Below, piece by piece: positions 8,344 through 17,457 of a DNA stretch of 64,000 nt; positions within the stretch are counted from its first letter, which is position 1, and each line of letters opens with the position of its first letter. Made by a program: the position numbers and the translations under genes. Under the pieces are notes generated by a model. That model was given only the letters and a program-made list of their open reading frames with translations. It searched no databases and had not been told where the DNA came from. Source of the stretch: Methanoregula formicica SMSP (GTDB taxonomy: Archaea; Halobacteriota; Methanomicrobia; Methanomicrobiales; Methanospirillaceae); assembly GCF_000327485.1 (NCBI RefSeq), contig NC_019943.1:2480001-2544000 (forward strand). Reading direction: 5' to 3'.

Positions 8344-8934
8344 AAAACATTCCTTCTCTTCTTTTTTCGAGCCGGTAATTCTCTTTTGGATGAGGGCATG
8401 TTTTGGCGGGTATGAAAATCCCCATGATTTTCATGAACTTTCTGTGCTGCTTCGCCGCATAGGCGCTCTGTTGAAACGCACATGAACCAGAGTCCACAGC
8501 CGAACGATGAAAAAGCCATGCACTATGAATGGGTGTGAGTGCTCCCCATTTCAGGGATACGCCAATCCGGGCCCTTTACGGGCTCCGTTTCCCTTCTTTT
8601 CCGGCTCCAGCGGGAATAATTCGAAGACTTCGTCTTCTCATGTCTCATGCTTTCAGCATTCGACATTTCGGAAAATGAGGAAATTATCTGGAGAAAGTCT
8701 TCATTTTTACGCCGGAGAGGGGAGGTAAATTTTTGCCACATTCTTTTGGCCGATTGGCAGGTAAAACGAGTTTTAGCCAGGGGCAGGGTGTTTGGATCGA
8801 ACCGGTTGCCGCTATGGCCGGTTTAACGGGAACCCATGGTTCTCCGTCGGAGAATCCTGCGTGCTGGTATGCGAGGGAGAGAGGGCGATAATCAGCAATG
8901 TTATTAATCCCGGCGATGACATTAGTAGGTTGTC
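8344..8934. other. Gap of about 590 bases with several hairpins and a possible structured RNA
   Basis: No convincing protein gene. After a T-rich tract there are separate stem-loops: ATGAAAATC/GATTTTCAT (8412-8434, nine pairs), GGGCCC/GGGCTC (8569-8585), GAAGAC/GTCTTC (8623-8637) and TGTC-ATGC/GCAT-GACA (8641-8665). From about 8735 to 8890, AACCGG/CCGGTT (8800-8823) and two alternative hairpins at 8828-8854 suggest a folded RNA just upstream of tRNA-Val. It matches neither RNase P RNA nor SRP RNA as far as I can judge. Confidence 0.5.
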
Positions 8935-9008
8935 GGGCTCGTGGTCTAGTCGGTTATGACGTCGCCCTTACACGGCGGAGGTCGCCGGTTCGAATCCGGC
9001 CGGGCCCA
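8935..9008 (+). tRNA. tRNA-Val (anticodon UAC)
   Basis: 74 bases fold into a full cloverleaf: acceptor GGGCTCG with CGGGCCC, D arm, anticodon stem TCGCC/GGCGG with loop CTTACAC (anticodon at 8969-8971), and T arm GCCGG-TTCGAAT-CCGGC. The discriminator base is A at 9008 and the terminal CCA is not encoded. There is no intron. A T-rich tract follows at once (9012-9017). Confidence 0.95.
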
Positions 9009-9028
9009 TCGTTTTTTAAAAAAGAGGG

Positions 9029-9586
9029 TTATGCGATTCTCACGAGCGTGATCGTGAAGACCAGGTCTTTTCCCGCAAGATCGTGGTTCTGGTCAATGGT
9101 AATGGTATCTTCAGTCATGGTGATGATCTTGATATATGCCACTGCATTATCAGCAGATCTCCGGATTGAATAGCGTTCACCGACAACGGGATTCTCGATG
9201 GCAATATCCGACCGGTTAACCGTGAAGACAAGCGAAGAATCGTACGGTCCGTATGCTTTTACCATGGGGATGTGAACGGTCTTCGTGGTATTCGGGGCCA
9301 TTCCGATCACCGCCTCCTCAAGGCCGGGAATGACTTTTCCCTGACCGATGGTGAAGACAAGTGGGGATGCGTCCCGGTTTGAATCAAAGACAGTCCCGTC
9401 AGCCAGAGAACCGGTGTAATAGACTGATACCGTATCCCCGGTCTTTGCAAAGAACGGATTGAATAAGTAGAACGCAACAGCGGCAACAACAACGAGTGCG
9501 ACAATAGCACCTATCGCAAACTGCCGCATCTTCTTCTTTTTCGCTGCGACAGCCTCTTTTCCCTTCACTTTTTCAGATTTTTTCAT
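9029..9586 (-). CDS. Membrane-anchored FKBP-type peptidyl-prolyl isomerase
   Basis: 185 residues. A lysine-rich N-terminus (1-20) is followed by one membrane segment (about 22-44), then an FKBP domain starting GDTVSVYYTGSLADGTVFDSN, with TIGQGKVIPGLEEAVIGM. A long insert between the two halves resembles the flap domain of SlyD-like FKBPs. The orientation suggests that the catalytic domain lies outside the membrane, where it would help fold secreted proteins. It is convergent with tRNA-Val. The start ATG is at 9584-9586. Confidence 0.88.
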   Translation of the reverse strand: MKKSEKVKGKEAVAAKKKKMRQFAIGAIVALVVVAAVAFYLFNPFFAKTGDTVSVYYTGSLADGTVFDSNRDASPLVFTIGQGKVIPGLEEAVIGMAPNTTKTVHIPMVKAYGPYDSSLVFTVNRSDIAIENPVVGERYSIRRSADNAVAYIKIITMTEDTITIDQNHDLAGKDLVFTITLVRIA

Positions 9587-9713
9587 GCTCTCTCCAGTAC
9601 GTTGATCTCATGACCATAAGAGCATTGCATTCTGTTCCGGAAAACAAAAGCCGGGTTGTTCAGGCAGGCATCATGCACGCAGCGGATTCCTGCCCGCTAT
9701 CACAATTGCACGG

Positions 9714-9721
9714 TATAAATA
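9714..9721 (+). promoter_or_regulatory. TATA box of the NifB-like gene
   Basis: TATAAATA lies 21 to 28 bases before the ATG at 9742. With the usual archaeal spacing, transcription would start at about 9740-9746, so the mRNA is leaderless or nearly so. This argues against the longer upstream reading frame that begins at 9610. Confidence 0.6.
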
Positions 9722-9741
9722 CCCCAAGAACCTATGTTGTG

Positions 9742-10644
9742 ATGTTCATTATGCCGGATGAAGTGAAGTATGCAGAAGTTCAGGGCCGTAAAGTCCAGTG
9801 GGACCCTGCACAGATGCGCAAGATCAAGGAGCATCCGTGTTTCTCCGAGGGTGCATGCCATAATTTCGGGAGGTGCCACGTCCCGGTTGCACCGAAATGC
9901 AATATCCAGTGCAACTACTGCATCCGCGACTTCGACTGTGTCAACGAGAGCCGCCCCGGTGTCACAACAAAAGTGCTCAAGCCGGACGAGGCCATGGACA
10001 TGGTCAAGAAAGTCGTGGACAAGTACAATTATATCAAGGTCGTCGGGATCGCGGGGCCCGGGGATCCGCTCGCAAACGAGGAGACTTTTGAGACACTCAA
10101 GCAACTCCATGAAAAATACCCGAATGTTATCAAGTGTATCAGCACCAACGGCCTCCTCCTTCCGGACAAGATCGACCTTCTCCAGAAATATGACGTGGGC
10201 AACATCACGGTCACCTTGAACGCCATCGACCCGGAGATCGGGGCGAAGATCTACCAGTTCGTCGATTACCAGGGAAAACGCTACGAAGGCATTGAGGGCG
10301 CAAAACTCCTCCTCTCCCAGCAGATGAAAGGCATCGAAGAGGCAGTCAGACGCAAGATGATCGTGAAGATCAACACCGTCTATATCCCCGGCATCAACGA
10401 GGACCACATCCCGGCCATTGCAAAGAAGGTGGGAGAGATGGGCGTCTACACCTTCAACCTCATCCCGCTCATCGCCCAGTACAAGTTCGCCAATATCACC
10501 CCACCGACACCCGAGATGAAGCGGAAGATGCAGGACGAGTGCGGCAAATACGTGAAGCAGATGCGGCACTGCCAGCGATGCCGTGCCGATGCAATCGGCA
10601 AGCTCGGCCACGACATCCAGTCCTGCGTGTACGAGAATAAGTAA
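9742..10644 (+). CDS. NifB-like radical SAM protein
   Basis: 300 residues (297 if it starts at the ATG at 9751). The segment PVAPKCNIQCNYC carries the radical SAM CxxxCxxC, followed by FDCVNESRPGV, the NifB signature. NifB fuses two 4Fe-4S clusters and inserts a carbide to make NifB-co for nitrogenase. The usual N or K after the third cysteine is I-R here, and no nif genes appear in the window, so nitrogen fixation cannot be claimed; NifB homologues also occur in non-fixing methanogens. Three C-terminal cysteines (CQRC and a later C) could bind another cluster. It is transcribed alone from a clear TATA box. Confidence 0.82.
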   Translation: MFIMPDEVKYAEVQGRKVQWDPAQMRKIKEHPCFSEGACHNFGRCHVPVAPKCNIQCNYCIRDFDCVNESRPGVTTKVLKPDEAMDMVKKVVDKYNYIKVVGIAGPGDPLANEETFETLKQLHEKYPNVIKCISTNGLLLPDKIDLLQKYDVGNITVTLNAIDPEIGAKIYQFVDYQGKRYEGIEGAKLLLSQQMKGIEEAVRRKMIVKINTVYIPGINEDHIPAIAKKVGEMGVYTFNLIPLIAQYKFANITPPTPEMKRKMQDECGKYVKQMRHCQRCRADAIGKLGHDIQSCVYENK

Positions 10645-10646
10645 CC

Positions 10647-10652
10647 TTTTTT
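10647..10652 (+). terminator. Poly-T transcription stop after the NifB-like gene
   Basis: Six T residues follow three bases after the stop codon, as in typical archaeal terminators. A short CCCTG/CAGGG stem lies just downstream (10662-10673). The rest of the gap to 10864 shows nothing further. Confidence 0.4.
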
Positions 10653-10864
10653 CCTATCATCCCCTGCACAGGGATAACAGTAATACCGAATCGTTCCGGA
10701 CTATGTTCGCATATTTGCCAGCGATGCCGGGGCAAGGTCTGGAGTGCTGCAAGATGTGGTGATTCCGTTCAGCTCCCGGGACAACGACAACGATGATGAG
10801 CAGGGGTACAAGCCCTTTTCTGATGGCAGTCACTCCTAATCAGCAACAGCGTTTACGGGTTCAA

Positions 10865-11194
10865 TCAGATCTGTAGGACATCCGATTTCGCCGGTGTTCC
10901 GGCTGTCTTCCGCTCCGGGAGCACCTCTTCCAGCGCGGCTACGAGACTGTCCACCTTCTCGTTGTTGAACGCTGCCCGGAAAGCGGCAATCTCAGCAGAG
11001 TTCATGATCATGATGCCCTTCTTCTTCATCGGGAGCCCGTTCGGGCCAAGGGGATTGATGTCGATAGCAAGGGATGCGGCACGGTTCTTGGTTGCGGGAA
11101 GCCGGATAATGGACACGCCTTTGACCGATGTCTGCTTGCGTTCCCAGTCCGCGCCTTCTTCGATAAATGTCCTGAGGGTTTCTGCTAATTCCAT
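10865..11194 (-). CDS. Small conserved hypothetical protein
   Basis: 109 residues, not assigned to a family I recognise. The middle contains IRLPATKNRAASLAIDINPL and KKKGIMIMNS, alternating hydrophobic stretches consistent with a small beta-sheet domain, and the ends are predicted helical. The charged, compact character could fit a nucleic-acid-binding protein, but this is a guess. It is transcribed alone, convergent with the NifB-like gene. The start ATG is followed by a natural MELAETLRTFIEEG helix. The Ogg-type gene starts on the other strand about 170 bases away. Confidence 0.65.
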   Translation of the reverse strand: MELAETLRTFIEEGADWERKQTSVKGVSIIRLPATKNRAASLAIDINPLGPNGLPMKKKGIMIMNSAEIAAFRAAFNNEKVDSLVAALEEVLPERKTAGTPAKSDVLQI

Positions 11195-11366
11195 AAGAAG
11201 AACTATTCATTTATATATTAAAATGCTATTCGTTCCGATCCGGCTGCGAAAAATCGCATGGGACAACGCCAGGTTCTCCCCGTCATGTTTGCACCATCCC
11301 CAGCGAATAAGAGGGGGAATGGTCAATGGTACTCCATAACCCGCTCTCCACTACTGGATCACGATC

Positions 11367-12215
11367 ATGCCCTCCATTGCTCTTCCCCCCGGCCAGCCGT
11401 TCTCGCTCGACCAGACACTCGGCTGCGGCCAGGTCTTCCGCTGGGAGCGGAGTCCCGACGGCACATGGCTGGGGATTGTTGATAACCACGTCATCCGTAT
11501 CCGTCAGGAAGGAACCAGGCTCAGGTTCAGGGGTGCCCCGGAGGAATTCATCCGCCGATACTTCTCTCTCGATATCGACCTGCTCCCTCTTCTTTCGTCC
11601 ATTGACAACGATCCCGTGATCCACCGGGCAATCGGACAGTGCAACGGCCTGCGCCTTGTGCGCCAGCTCCCCTGGGAGTGCACCGTCTCCTATATCTGCT
11701 CGACGAATTCTAATATCCCGACCATCCGACGCAGGATCGGGTTGCTTGCAGAGCGGTTCGGCACCCGGATACAATCCGGGGGTCAGACCTTCTTTACGTT
11801 CCCGGAACCGTCCTGTATTTCCTGTAAGGGGCACGAAGGCCTCACGATATGCAAACTCGGGTACCGCCAGCCATACGTGTACGGCACCTCCTGCACCGTC
11901 ACCGACGTGAGATCGTGGGAAAAGAAGATCCGCCGGCTCCCGTACGAGGATGCCCGCAAGGAATTGATGAAACTACAGGGTGTTGGCCCGAAAGCTGCCG
12001 ACTGCATCCTCCTCTTTGCGTTCCAGAAATACGATGCGTTTCCCGTGGATGTCTGGATCCGTCGGATCTTAAAAGAACAATACCTTCCGGATCTTCCTAC
12101 GGATGCCCCGCTGACAACGAGGGAATACGACCGGATACGGAAGTTTGCAAAGGAGCAGTTCGGGGAGTATTGCGGCTGGGCACAGGAATACCTGTACGCG
12201 GCAAGGATACTGTAA
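11367..12215 (+). CDS. ogg: 8-oxoguanine DNA glycosylase/AP lyase, OGG1 family
   Basis: 282 residues. The N-terminal half resembles the OGG1/AlkA N-domain (QTLGCGQVFRW at about 18-28). The C-terminal half has the helix-hairpin-helix GVGPKAADC and the downstream catalytic Asp in FPVDVWIRRIL, the HhH-GPD signature. The Lys in GPK fits the Schiff-base nucleophile of bifunctional OGGs. It would remove oxidised guanine in base-excision repair. It lies convergent to the hydrolase gene, 17 bases away. The start ATG at 11367 gives a sensible N-terminus. Confidence 0.88.
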   Translation: MPSIALPPGQPFSLDQTLGCGQVFRWERSPDGTWLGIVDNHVIRIRQEGTRLRFRGAPEEFIRRYFSLDIDLLPLLSSIDNDPVIHRAIGQCNGLRLVRQLPWECTVSYICSTNSNIPTIRRRIGLLAERFGTRIQSGGQTFFTFPEPSCISCKGHEGLTICKLGYRQPYVYGTSCTVTDVRSWEKKIRRLPYEDARKELMKLQGVGPKAADCILLFAFQKYDAFPVDVWIRRILKEQYLPDLPTDAPLTTREYDRIRKFAKEQFGEYCGWAQEYLYAARIL

Positions 12216-12232
12216 AAAGAGAGCAGGGGGAT

Positions 12233-13459
12233 TTACGTGCCGATATCCCAGCTGCAGGAATATTTCTTCTGTTCTTTGGAGAGCGAATCAATCGATAGCC
12301 CGAGAGACGCGAGTTTCAGGTTTGCAACCTGCTCATCAATCTCATTGGGGACATCATAGACACCGCCCTTCATCTTCTTCCCGTTCTTTGCGATATGGAG
12401 CGTGCAGAGCGCCTGGAGTGCAAAACTCAGGTCCATGACCTCAATCGGGTGTCCCATTCCCTTGGGAGTGGCGAGGTTCACGAGCCGGCCTTCTGCAAGC
12501 ACATGGACAGATTTCTTCCCGAGGACGAACGTCTCGATGCCGTCGCGACGGATGATCTTTGCAGCGTTCTTGTGAAGATATTCGAGGTCGATCTCGACAT
12601 TGAAATGGCCAGCGTTCGCGAGGATCGCGCCATCCTTGAGTTTTGCAAAGTGCTTCTTTGCAATGACAGCACAGTTACCGGTAGTGGTGACAAAAATGTC
12701 CCCGATAACTGCTGCATCCTCCATGGTCATGACCATGAATCCGTCCATGTGCGCCTCAAGTGCCCGCCGGGGGTCGATCTCGGTGACGATGACCTTTGCA
12801 CCAAGCCCATGTGCCTTCCGCGCAAGCCCGCGGCCGCAGTAGCCGTAGCCGGCGACAACAAAATATTTCCCGGCAATGAGCGTGTTCGTCGTGATCATGA
12901 TCGACGAGAGAACACTCTCCCCGGTGCCGTGGACATTGTCGAAGAAATGCTTCATGGGGGTATCGTTGACCGCAACCACGGGAAACTCCAGCTTGCCCTC
13001 GGCGGCCATTGCCTTGAGCCGGTGAATACCCGTGGTGGTCTCTTCGCAGCCCCCGATGACCTTCTTTAAGAGGTCGCGACGCTTGGTGTGGATATAGTGG
13101 ATCAGGTCCATGCCGTCATCGATGGTGATGACCGGCTTTGCATCCAGTACGTCATTGATCGCGGCATAATACTCATCGACCGTGCAGGACCGCTTCGCGT
13201 AGCAGTTGACATTTTTTACTTTCCCGAGAGCCTCGGCAACATCATCCTGCGTTGAGAGCGGGTTGCAGCCGGTGATATGCACCTCTGCACCACCTGCGGC
13301 GAGGGTCGATACCAGGTTCGCGGTCTTGGCCTCGACATGGAGCGCCATGCCGATCGTCATGCCCTCGAACGGTCTCTCTTTGACAAACTGTTTCCTGATG
13401 GCAGCAAGTACGGGCATGTACTGTCCTGCCCATTCAATCTTCAGCGTTCCGGAACTCAT
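12233..13459 (-). CDS. ahcY: S-adenosyl- (or S-inosyl-) homocysteine hydrolase
   Basis: 408 residues of the SAH hydrolase family: NAD-binding [18 protein letters not shown] in the middle, the substrate-loop segment GESVLSSI, and a C-terminal [24 protein letters not shown]. The family removes the by-product of SAM-dependent methylation. Work on a Methanocaldococcus homologue showed a preference for S-inosylhomocysteine after deamination, so the true substrate here may be the inosine form. The ATG at 13459 has GAGG at a good distance; a TTG at 13471 is in frame but less likely. The gene is convergent with ogg. Confidence 0.92.
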   Translation of the reverse strand: MSSGTLKIEWAGQYMPVLAAIRKQFVKERPFEGMTIGMALHVEAKTANLVSTLAAGGAEVHITGCNPLSTQDDVAEALGKVKNVNCYAKRSCTVDEYYAAINDVLDAKPVITIDDGMDLIHYIHTKRRDLLKKVIGGCEETTTGIHRLKAMAAEGKLEFPVVAVNDTPMKHFFDNVHGTGESVLSSIMITTNTLIAGKYFVVAGYGYCGRGLARKAHGLGAKVIVTEIDPRRALEAHMDGFMVMTMEDAAVIGDIFVTTTGNCAVIAKKHFAKLKDGAILANAGHFNVEIDLEYLHKNAAKIIRRDGIETFVLGKKSVHVLAEGRLVNLATPKGMGHPIEVMDLSFALQALCTLHIAKNGKKMKGGVYDVPNEIDEQVANLKLASLGLSIDSLSKEQKKYSCSWDIGT

Positions 13460-13607
13460 GGATATCCTCAACGGGGGACCGGAAGTGGACCGGCCCGCCC
13501 GGGTAACTGACTATCCTATACATAGAGTCGGCAGGCAACATAAACTCCGCGCTGGTGCAGGTGCCTTTCGAAATGATGATAGGTTTTTCCATCCAATTAT
13601 GAGTGCT

Positions 13608-14414
13608 ATGGTGCTGACACGGAGGATCATCCCCTGCCTTGATCTCAAAGATGGCAGGGTTGTGAAAGGAACCAATTTTGTCGGGCTCCGGGATGCCGGG
13701 GACCCGGTGGAGCTGGCCGGCAGGTATAATGAACAGGGCGCTGACGAAGTCGTCTTTCTCGACATTACCGCTTCCAAAGAGAAACGGGGCATCATCATCG
13801 ATGTCATCCAGCGTGCCGCAGACCAGCTCTTCCTGCCGCTCACGGTAGGGGGCGGCCTCAAGTCCCTGGACGACATCCAGCAAATCCTGAGGGCCGGTGC
13901 CGACAAGGTCAGCCTCAACACCAGTGCTGTCCATGACCCGTCCCTCCTCACCCGCGGCGCGGAGGCATTCGGCACCCAGTGCATGGTCTGTGCGATCGAT
14001 GTGCGGCGGAACACCACCCCGAACGAGAAGGCGATCCCGGTCAGCCTCCCGGACGGATCAACGTGCTGGTATGAAGTCGTTATCTATGGCGGCAGCAAAC
14101 CAACGGGGATCGATGCCGTTGCCTGGGCAAAGGAGGCCGAGGAGCGGGGCGCAGGAGAGATCCTCCTGACAAGCATGGAGACCGATGGTACGAAGAACGG
14201 CTTCGATATCCCTATTACAGCGGCTATTTCCGATGCTGTCGGCATTCCGGTCGTTGCCAGCGGGGGAGTTGGGACCCTTGAGCATTTCTATGACGGGTTC
14301 AAAAACGGGAAGGCGGATGCCTGCCTTGCGGCTAGTGTTTTCCACTACGGCGAGTTCACGGTAAAAGAAGTGAAGGAATACCTCAGAGGGCGGGGTATCC
14401 CGGTACGGCTCTGA
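13608..14414 (+). CDS. hisF: Imidazole glycerol phosphate synthase, cyclase subunit
   Basis: 268 residues (271 from the ATG at 13599). [21 protein letters not shown] is the standard HisF N-terminus with the catalytic Asp in CLDLKDG; the second catalytic Asp lies in [14 protein letters not shown]. With HisH it closes the imidazole ring in histidine synthesis and yields AICAR for purines. No other his gene is nearby. Its 3' end overlaps the 3' end of pheT by 32 bases on the opposite strand. The exact start is uncertain because no ribosome binding site is evident. Confidence 0.93.
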   Translation: MVLTRRIIPCLDLKDGRVVKGTNFVGLRDAGDPVELAGRYNEQGADEVVFLDITASKEKRGIIIDVIQRAADQLFLPLTVGGGLKSLDDIQQILRAGADKVSLNTSAVHDPSLLTRGAEAFGTQCMVCAIDVRRNTTPNEKAIPVSLPDGSTCWYEVVIYGGSKPTGIDAVAWAKEAEERGAGEILLTSMETDGTKNGFDIPITAAISDAVGIPVVASGGVGTLEHFYDGFKNGKADACLAASVFHYGEFTVKEVKEYLRGRGIPVRL

Positions 14415-16011
14415 GGTCGAACTCGAACGCTGCAACAGGGTGTTCGAGCTCGAATGCCACCAGCACGGCGGGGTGGATCTCGCCAAAGACTCCTACCTTT
14501 TTCCCGTTCACGATGATATCGCCCCGGCGCCCTTCGATAAATGCGGGATCTGCGGATTCTTTTACCATATACTCAATGGAGAGCTCGTGGAGCACGGCAT
14601 CGGCGGTTGCATAGGCTTCTGAGAAGTCTGCCTCGGGATGGGTGCTGACACCAGATGCCTGCTGGTGGGTCTTACAATCGACCACCACATCACCGACCGT
14701 AAAAAGGCGCTGGGGCAGTTCACGGTGCCGGTTGATGGTGAGGAACTCCATGAGCAGGGGTAAGAGTTCCGTCCGGACCACGGTATTCTCGATGCTGATA
14801 GGGTGCATGACATGGAGGACACCGGGTGTCTCCGTCCGCTGCATACGCTTGTACAGCACATCCTTATTGGTCAGCGTGAACGGCATGACTTCAAGGTACC
14901 CTAGGCCGGAAAACACCTGCCGGGCCAGGGCCATGCCGACCTGCACCGGGTGGGGTTTTCCGACAGTGAAGGTCTTCGGGGGCACGGATTCCAGCTTGTC
15001 ATACCCGTACGCAATCGCCACATCCTCGAAGAGGTCCCAGTCATGCATGATATCTGCACGGTAGCAGGGGACCTGTACTGTTACCTTGTCGGCACCGGCC
15101 GGTTCTGCACCAAAGCGCATCATCTTCAGGTACCCGCACATGGATTCCGAGGTCAGGTCCGCTCCCAGCAGGCGCGAACACTCGCTGACGCTGATGACAC
15201 GCTCGGCAGGGGCAAGGGTCGGGGTCTGGACGCCTCCGATCTCAACGCTCTCGATGGTTGCCCCGGCTTCTGCCATCGCTGTGCAGATGATATTAACCGC
15301 AACGCTGACTGCCCGTTTGTCGATGCCGGTGGTGTCGAGGAGGATGTTCTTGGTGTCGATGGTGACACGCGTCCGCTCCCCGTTGATGATCGGGGGGAAC
15401 GAGAGAACATGATCGTCATCATCCACAATGAGCGGGAAGAGGGGGAAGTCTTTTACGATCTTCGCATAGTCCCTGCCTTTCGGGTGCTTCTCGAGGATCT
15501 CCTCCATCGTCATCTTCCCGGTGAAGTCGAGCGGGACAAAACCACGGCTCCTCCTTGATGCAATATAGTGGAATGGCGGCTTGACAGTGTCCATGTCATG
15601 GATCCCGATGGCAACCTTACTCCGGCCCCTGCCTACGGCCCAGTGAAGCGACTCCTGCAGGGACATGATGCTCTGGATCGATTCATCGTCGAACTTCACG
15701 CCACGGATGACCGCCGCACCGAGAACCGGGCGGATGGCTGCAAGCTGGGGATCGATGGTGAACCGGATCCCCGAAGGCTTGACCGGGTATTCCGGCAGAC
15801 CGGTTTCGATCCCGAGATACCCCCGCATTGCGCGGGCTACCCCTTCGGGACTGAACAGGTCGGGCCGGTCGGGGAAGAACTCCACATCCACATGATCCTC
15901 CTCGATCCGCTCGACATCGGAACCGATCAGGGGGACCTTCTCGATGATCGTCTTCCGGTCAGTCCGGGTGAGCCGCTCGAGATACTTATAGGGTAGGGTG
16001 ATGACCGCCAT
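14383..16011 (-). CDS. pheT: Phenylalanyl-tRNA synthetase, beta subunit
   Basis: 542 residues, the short archaeal form lacking the bacterial EMAP/anticodon extensions. It begins [22 protein letters not shown]3/B4 editing region ([26 protein letters not shown]) lies in the first third, B5 ([20 protein letters not shown]) in the middle, and the catalytic-like domain at the end. It pairs with PheS to charge tRNA-Phe. It starts two bases after the pheS stop and is the last gene of endA-trpS-pheS-pheT. Confidence 0.96.
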   Translation of the reverse strand: MAVITLPYKYLERLTRTDRKTIIEKVPLIGSDVERIEEDHVDVEFFPDRPDLFSPEGVARAMRGYLGIETGLPEYPVKPSGIRFTIDPQLAAIRPVLGAAVIRGVKFDDESIQSIMSLQESLHWAVGRGRSKVAIGIHDMDTVKPPFHYIASRRSRGFVPLDFTGKMTMEEILEKHPKGRDYAKIVKDFPLFPLIVDDDDHVLSFPPIINGERTRVTIDTKNILLDTTGIDKRAVSVAVNIICTAMAEAGATIESVEIGGVQTPTLAPAERVISVSECSRLLGADLTSESMCGYLKMMRFGAEPAGADKVTVQVPCYRADIMHDWDLFEDVAIAYGYDKLESVPPKTFTVGKPHPVQVGMALARQVFSGLGYLEVMPFTLTNKDVLYKRMQRTETPGVLHVMHPISIENTVVRTELLPLLMEFLTINRHRELPQRLFTVGDVVVDCKTHQQASGVSTHPEADFSEAYATADAVLHELSIEYMVKESADPAFIEGRRGDIIVNGKKVGVFGEIHPAVLVAFELEHPVAAFEFDLRAVPGYPAL

Positions 16012-16013
16012 CG

Positions 16014-17456
16014 TCAGATCCCTCCCTTCATCTGCCGGTACGATGGTGTCTCCCGGAGGAAGGCAACATCGCTCTTGTGGAGGAGGCGCAGGTCTTTTAA
16101 TCCAAGCCGGAGCATCGCTATCCGGCTCACACCAAGGCCCCAGGCCAGGACGGGATACATTATACCGAGAGGCGCGGTGACTTCTTCACGGAAGACTCCG
16201 GCGCCGCCCATCTCGATCCACCCGATCCCATCAATGTAGACTTCGGCATCAAGGCTCGGCTCGGTGTAGGGGTAATACGAGGGCTTGAACCGCACGCTCT
16301 CAAAACCCATGCGGTTGTAGAACTCGCGGAGCGTTCCGAGCAGGTTGGCAAACGAGACGTTCTCATCCATCACGATGCCTTCAAGCTGTTCGAACTCGGC
16401 AAGGTGCGTTGTGTCGATCGTCTCGCGCCGGTACACCCGGCCAACGGCAAATGCCTTGACCGGAGGTCTGGTGTTTTGTGCAAGGTGCTGGATGGAGAGG
16501 CTTGTCGTGTGAGTCCGGAGCACGCACTGCTCCGCCTTCTCCTCCTTCCACACACCGCCCCAGCCGGTCGAAGAGGTCTCGCCCCCCGAGATATGCATCG
16601 CCTTGACGTTCTCAAACCCTTTCGGAAGAGGAAGCGTCTCCTTCAGGTAGAACGTGTCCTGCATCTCGCGGGCCGGGTGGTCCTGCGGCTGGAAGAGGGC
16701 ATCGAAGTTCCAGAAGGACTGCTGGACGATCTCCCCGTAGAGCTCGGTAAAGCCCATCTCGAGGAGGATCTCCCGCATCTCGCCGATGATTCTCTGGTAG
16801 GGGTGGATCTTGCCGGGATATGCCTTCTTCGGCAGCTTGGTGACGTCGTAGCGGCGGAGATTTGTATTCTTCCACGAGCCGGAGATGATCTGTTCGCGGG
16901 TCAGGGTACCGGTCTCTTCGCGGAGGTCGAGGCCTTTTTTTGCCAGCGCAAGTCCCTCCGGGGTTGCCGCGATGAGGTACTTTACGGTCTCGGACAGCTG
17001 GAGGATCCCGCGCTTGATGAGTTCCTTTGTCTTCGGATCGGTAAGTGATGGGTTCTTCAGGGCGGCTTCATCGCCTTCGGTTGAAGCGCCGGGAGTCTTG
17101 ATGACGTTTGACCCTTCGACTTTGATAAGCCCTTTCTTCCTGAGCTGCCCAAAGCCAATCCGGAATGATGGCTGTTTCTTGAGATCGTCCAGCATTGTGC
17201 CCGGCAGGATGTTGCGGAGGAGTTGTGTCTCGGGCAGGCCATTTGCGGCATATTCTTTTCCTTCGTCGGAGAGCGTGAACTCCGTGGACACAATCCGTTC
17301 CACGGTGGCAAAACCCTTGTCCTGTGCAAGATGGGCCCACTGGACAACCGCTTCGGGGGTAGCGTCCATGACCGCGGCAAGGTGCCCTGCATCTGCTCTC
17401 TTCTCCGTTTCAAGGGTTGCAAGCAACCGTTTCTCGTTCTGCGTCAGTTCCGCCAT
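16014..17456 (-). CDS. pheS: Phenylalanyl-tRNA synthetase, alpha subunit
   Basis: 480 residues. The N-terminal 150 residues are tandem winged-helix domains that bind tRNA. The class II catalytic core follows, with motif 2 ([14 protein letters not shown]), the Phe-binding region, and motif 3 ([14 protein letters not shown]) at the C-terminus. It forms an (alpha-beta)2 enzyme with PheT. It follows trpS after a single base and runs into pheT, so the three are clearly one transcript. Confidence 0.96.
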   Translation of the reverse strand: MAELTQNEKRLLATLETEKRADAGHLAAVMDATPEAVVQWAHLAQDKGFATVERIVSTEFTLSDEGKEYAANGLPETQLLRNILPGTMLDDLKKQPSFRIGFGQLRKKGLIKVEGSNVIKTPGASTEGDEAALKNPSLTDPKTKELIKRGILQLSETVKYLIAATPEGLALAKKGLDLREETGTLTREQIISGSWKNTNLRRYDVTKLPKKAYPGKIHPYQRIIGEMREILLEMGFTELYGEIVQQSFWNFDALFQPQDHPAREMQDTFYLKETLPLPKGFENVKAMHISGGETSSTGWGGVWKEEKAEQCVLRTHTTSLSIQHLAQNTRPPVKAFAVGRVYRRETIDTTHLAEFEQLEGIVMDENVSFANLLGTLREFYNRMGFESVRFKPSYYPYTEPSLDAEVYIDGIGWIEMGGAGVFREEVTAPLGIMYPVLAWGLGVSRIAMLRLGLKDLRLLHKSDVAFLRETPSYRQMKGGI

Positions 17457-17457
17457 C

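Noticed and set aside
9610-9741. N-terminal extension of the NifB-like protein
   Set aside because: The TATA box lies inside it, so the extension would not be in the mRNA from that promoter.
9742-10644. Evidence for nitrogen fixation
   Set aside because: A single NifB-like gene is not sufficient; nifHDK are not in the window and NifB homologues occur in non-fixers.
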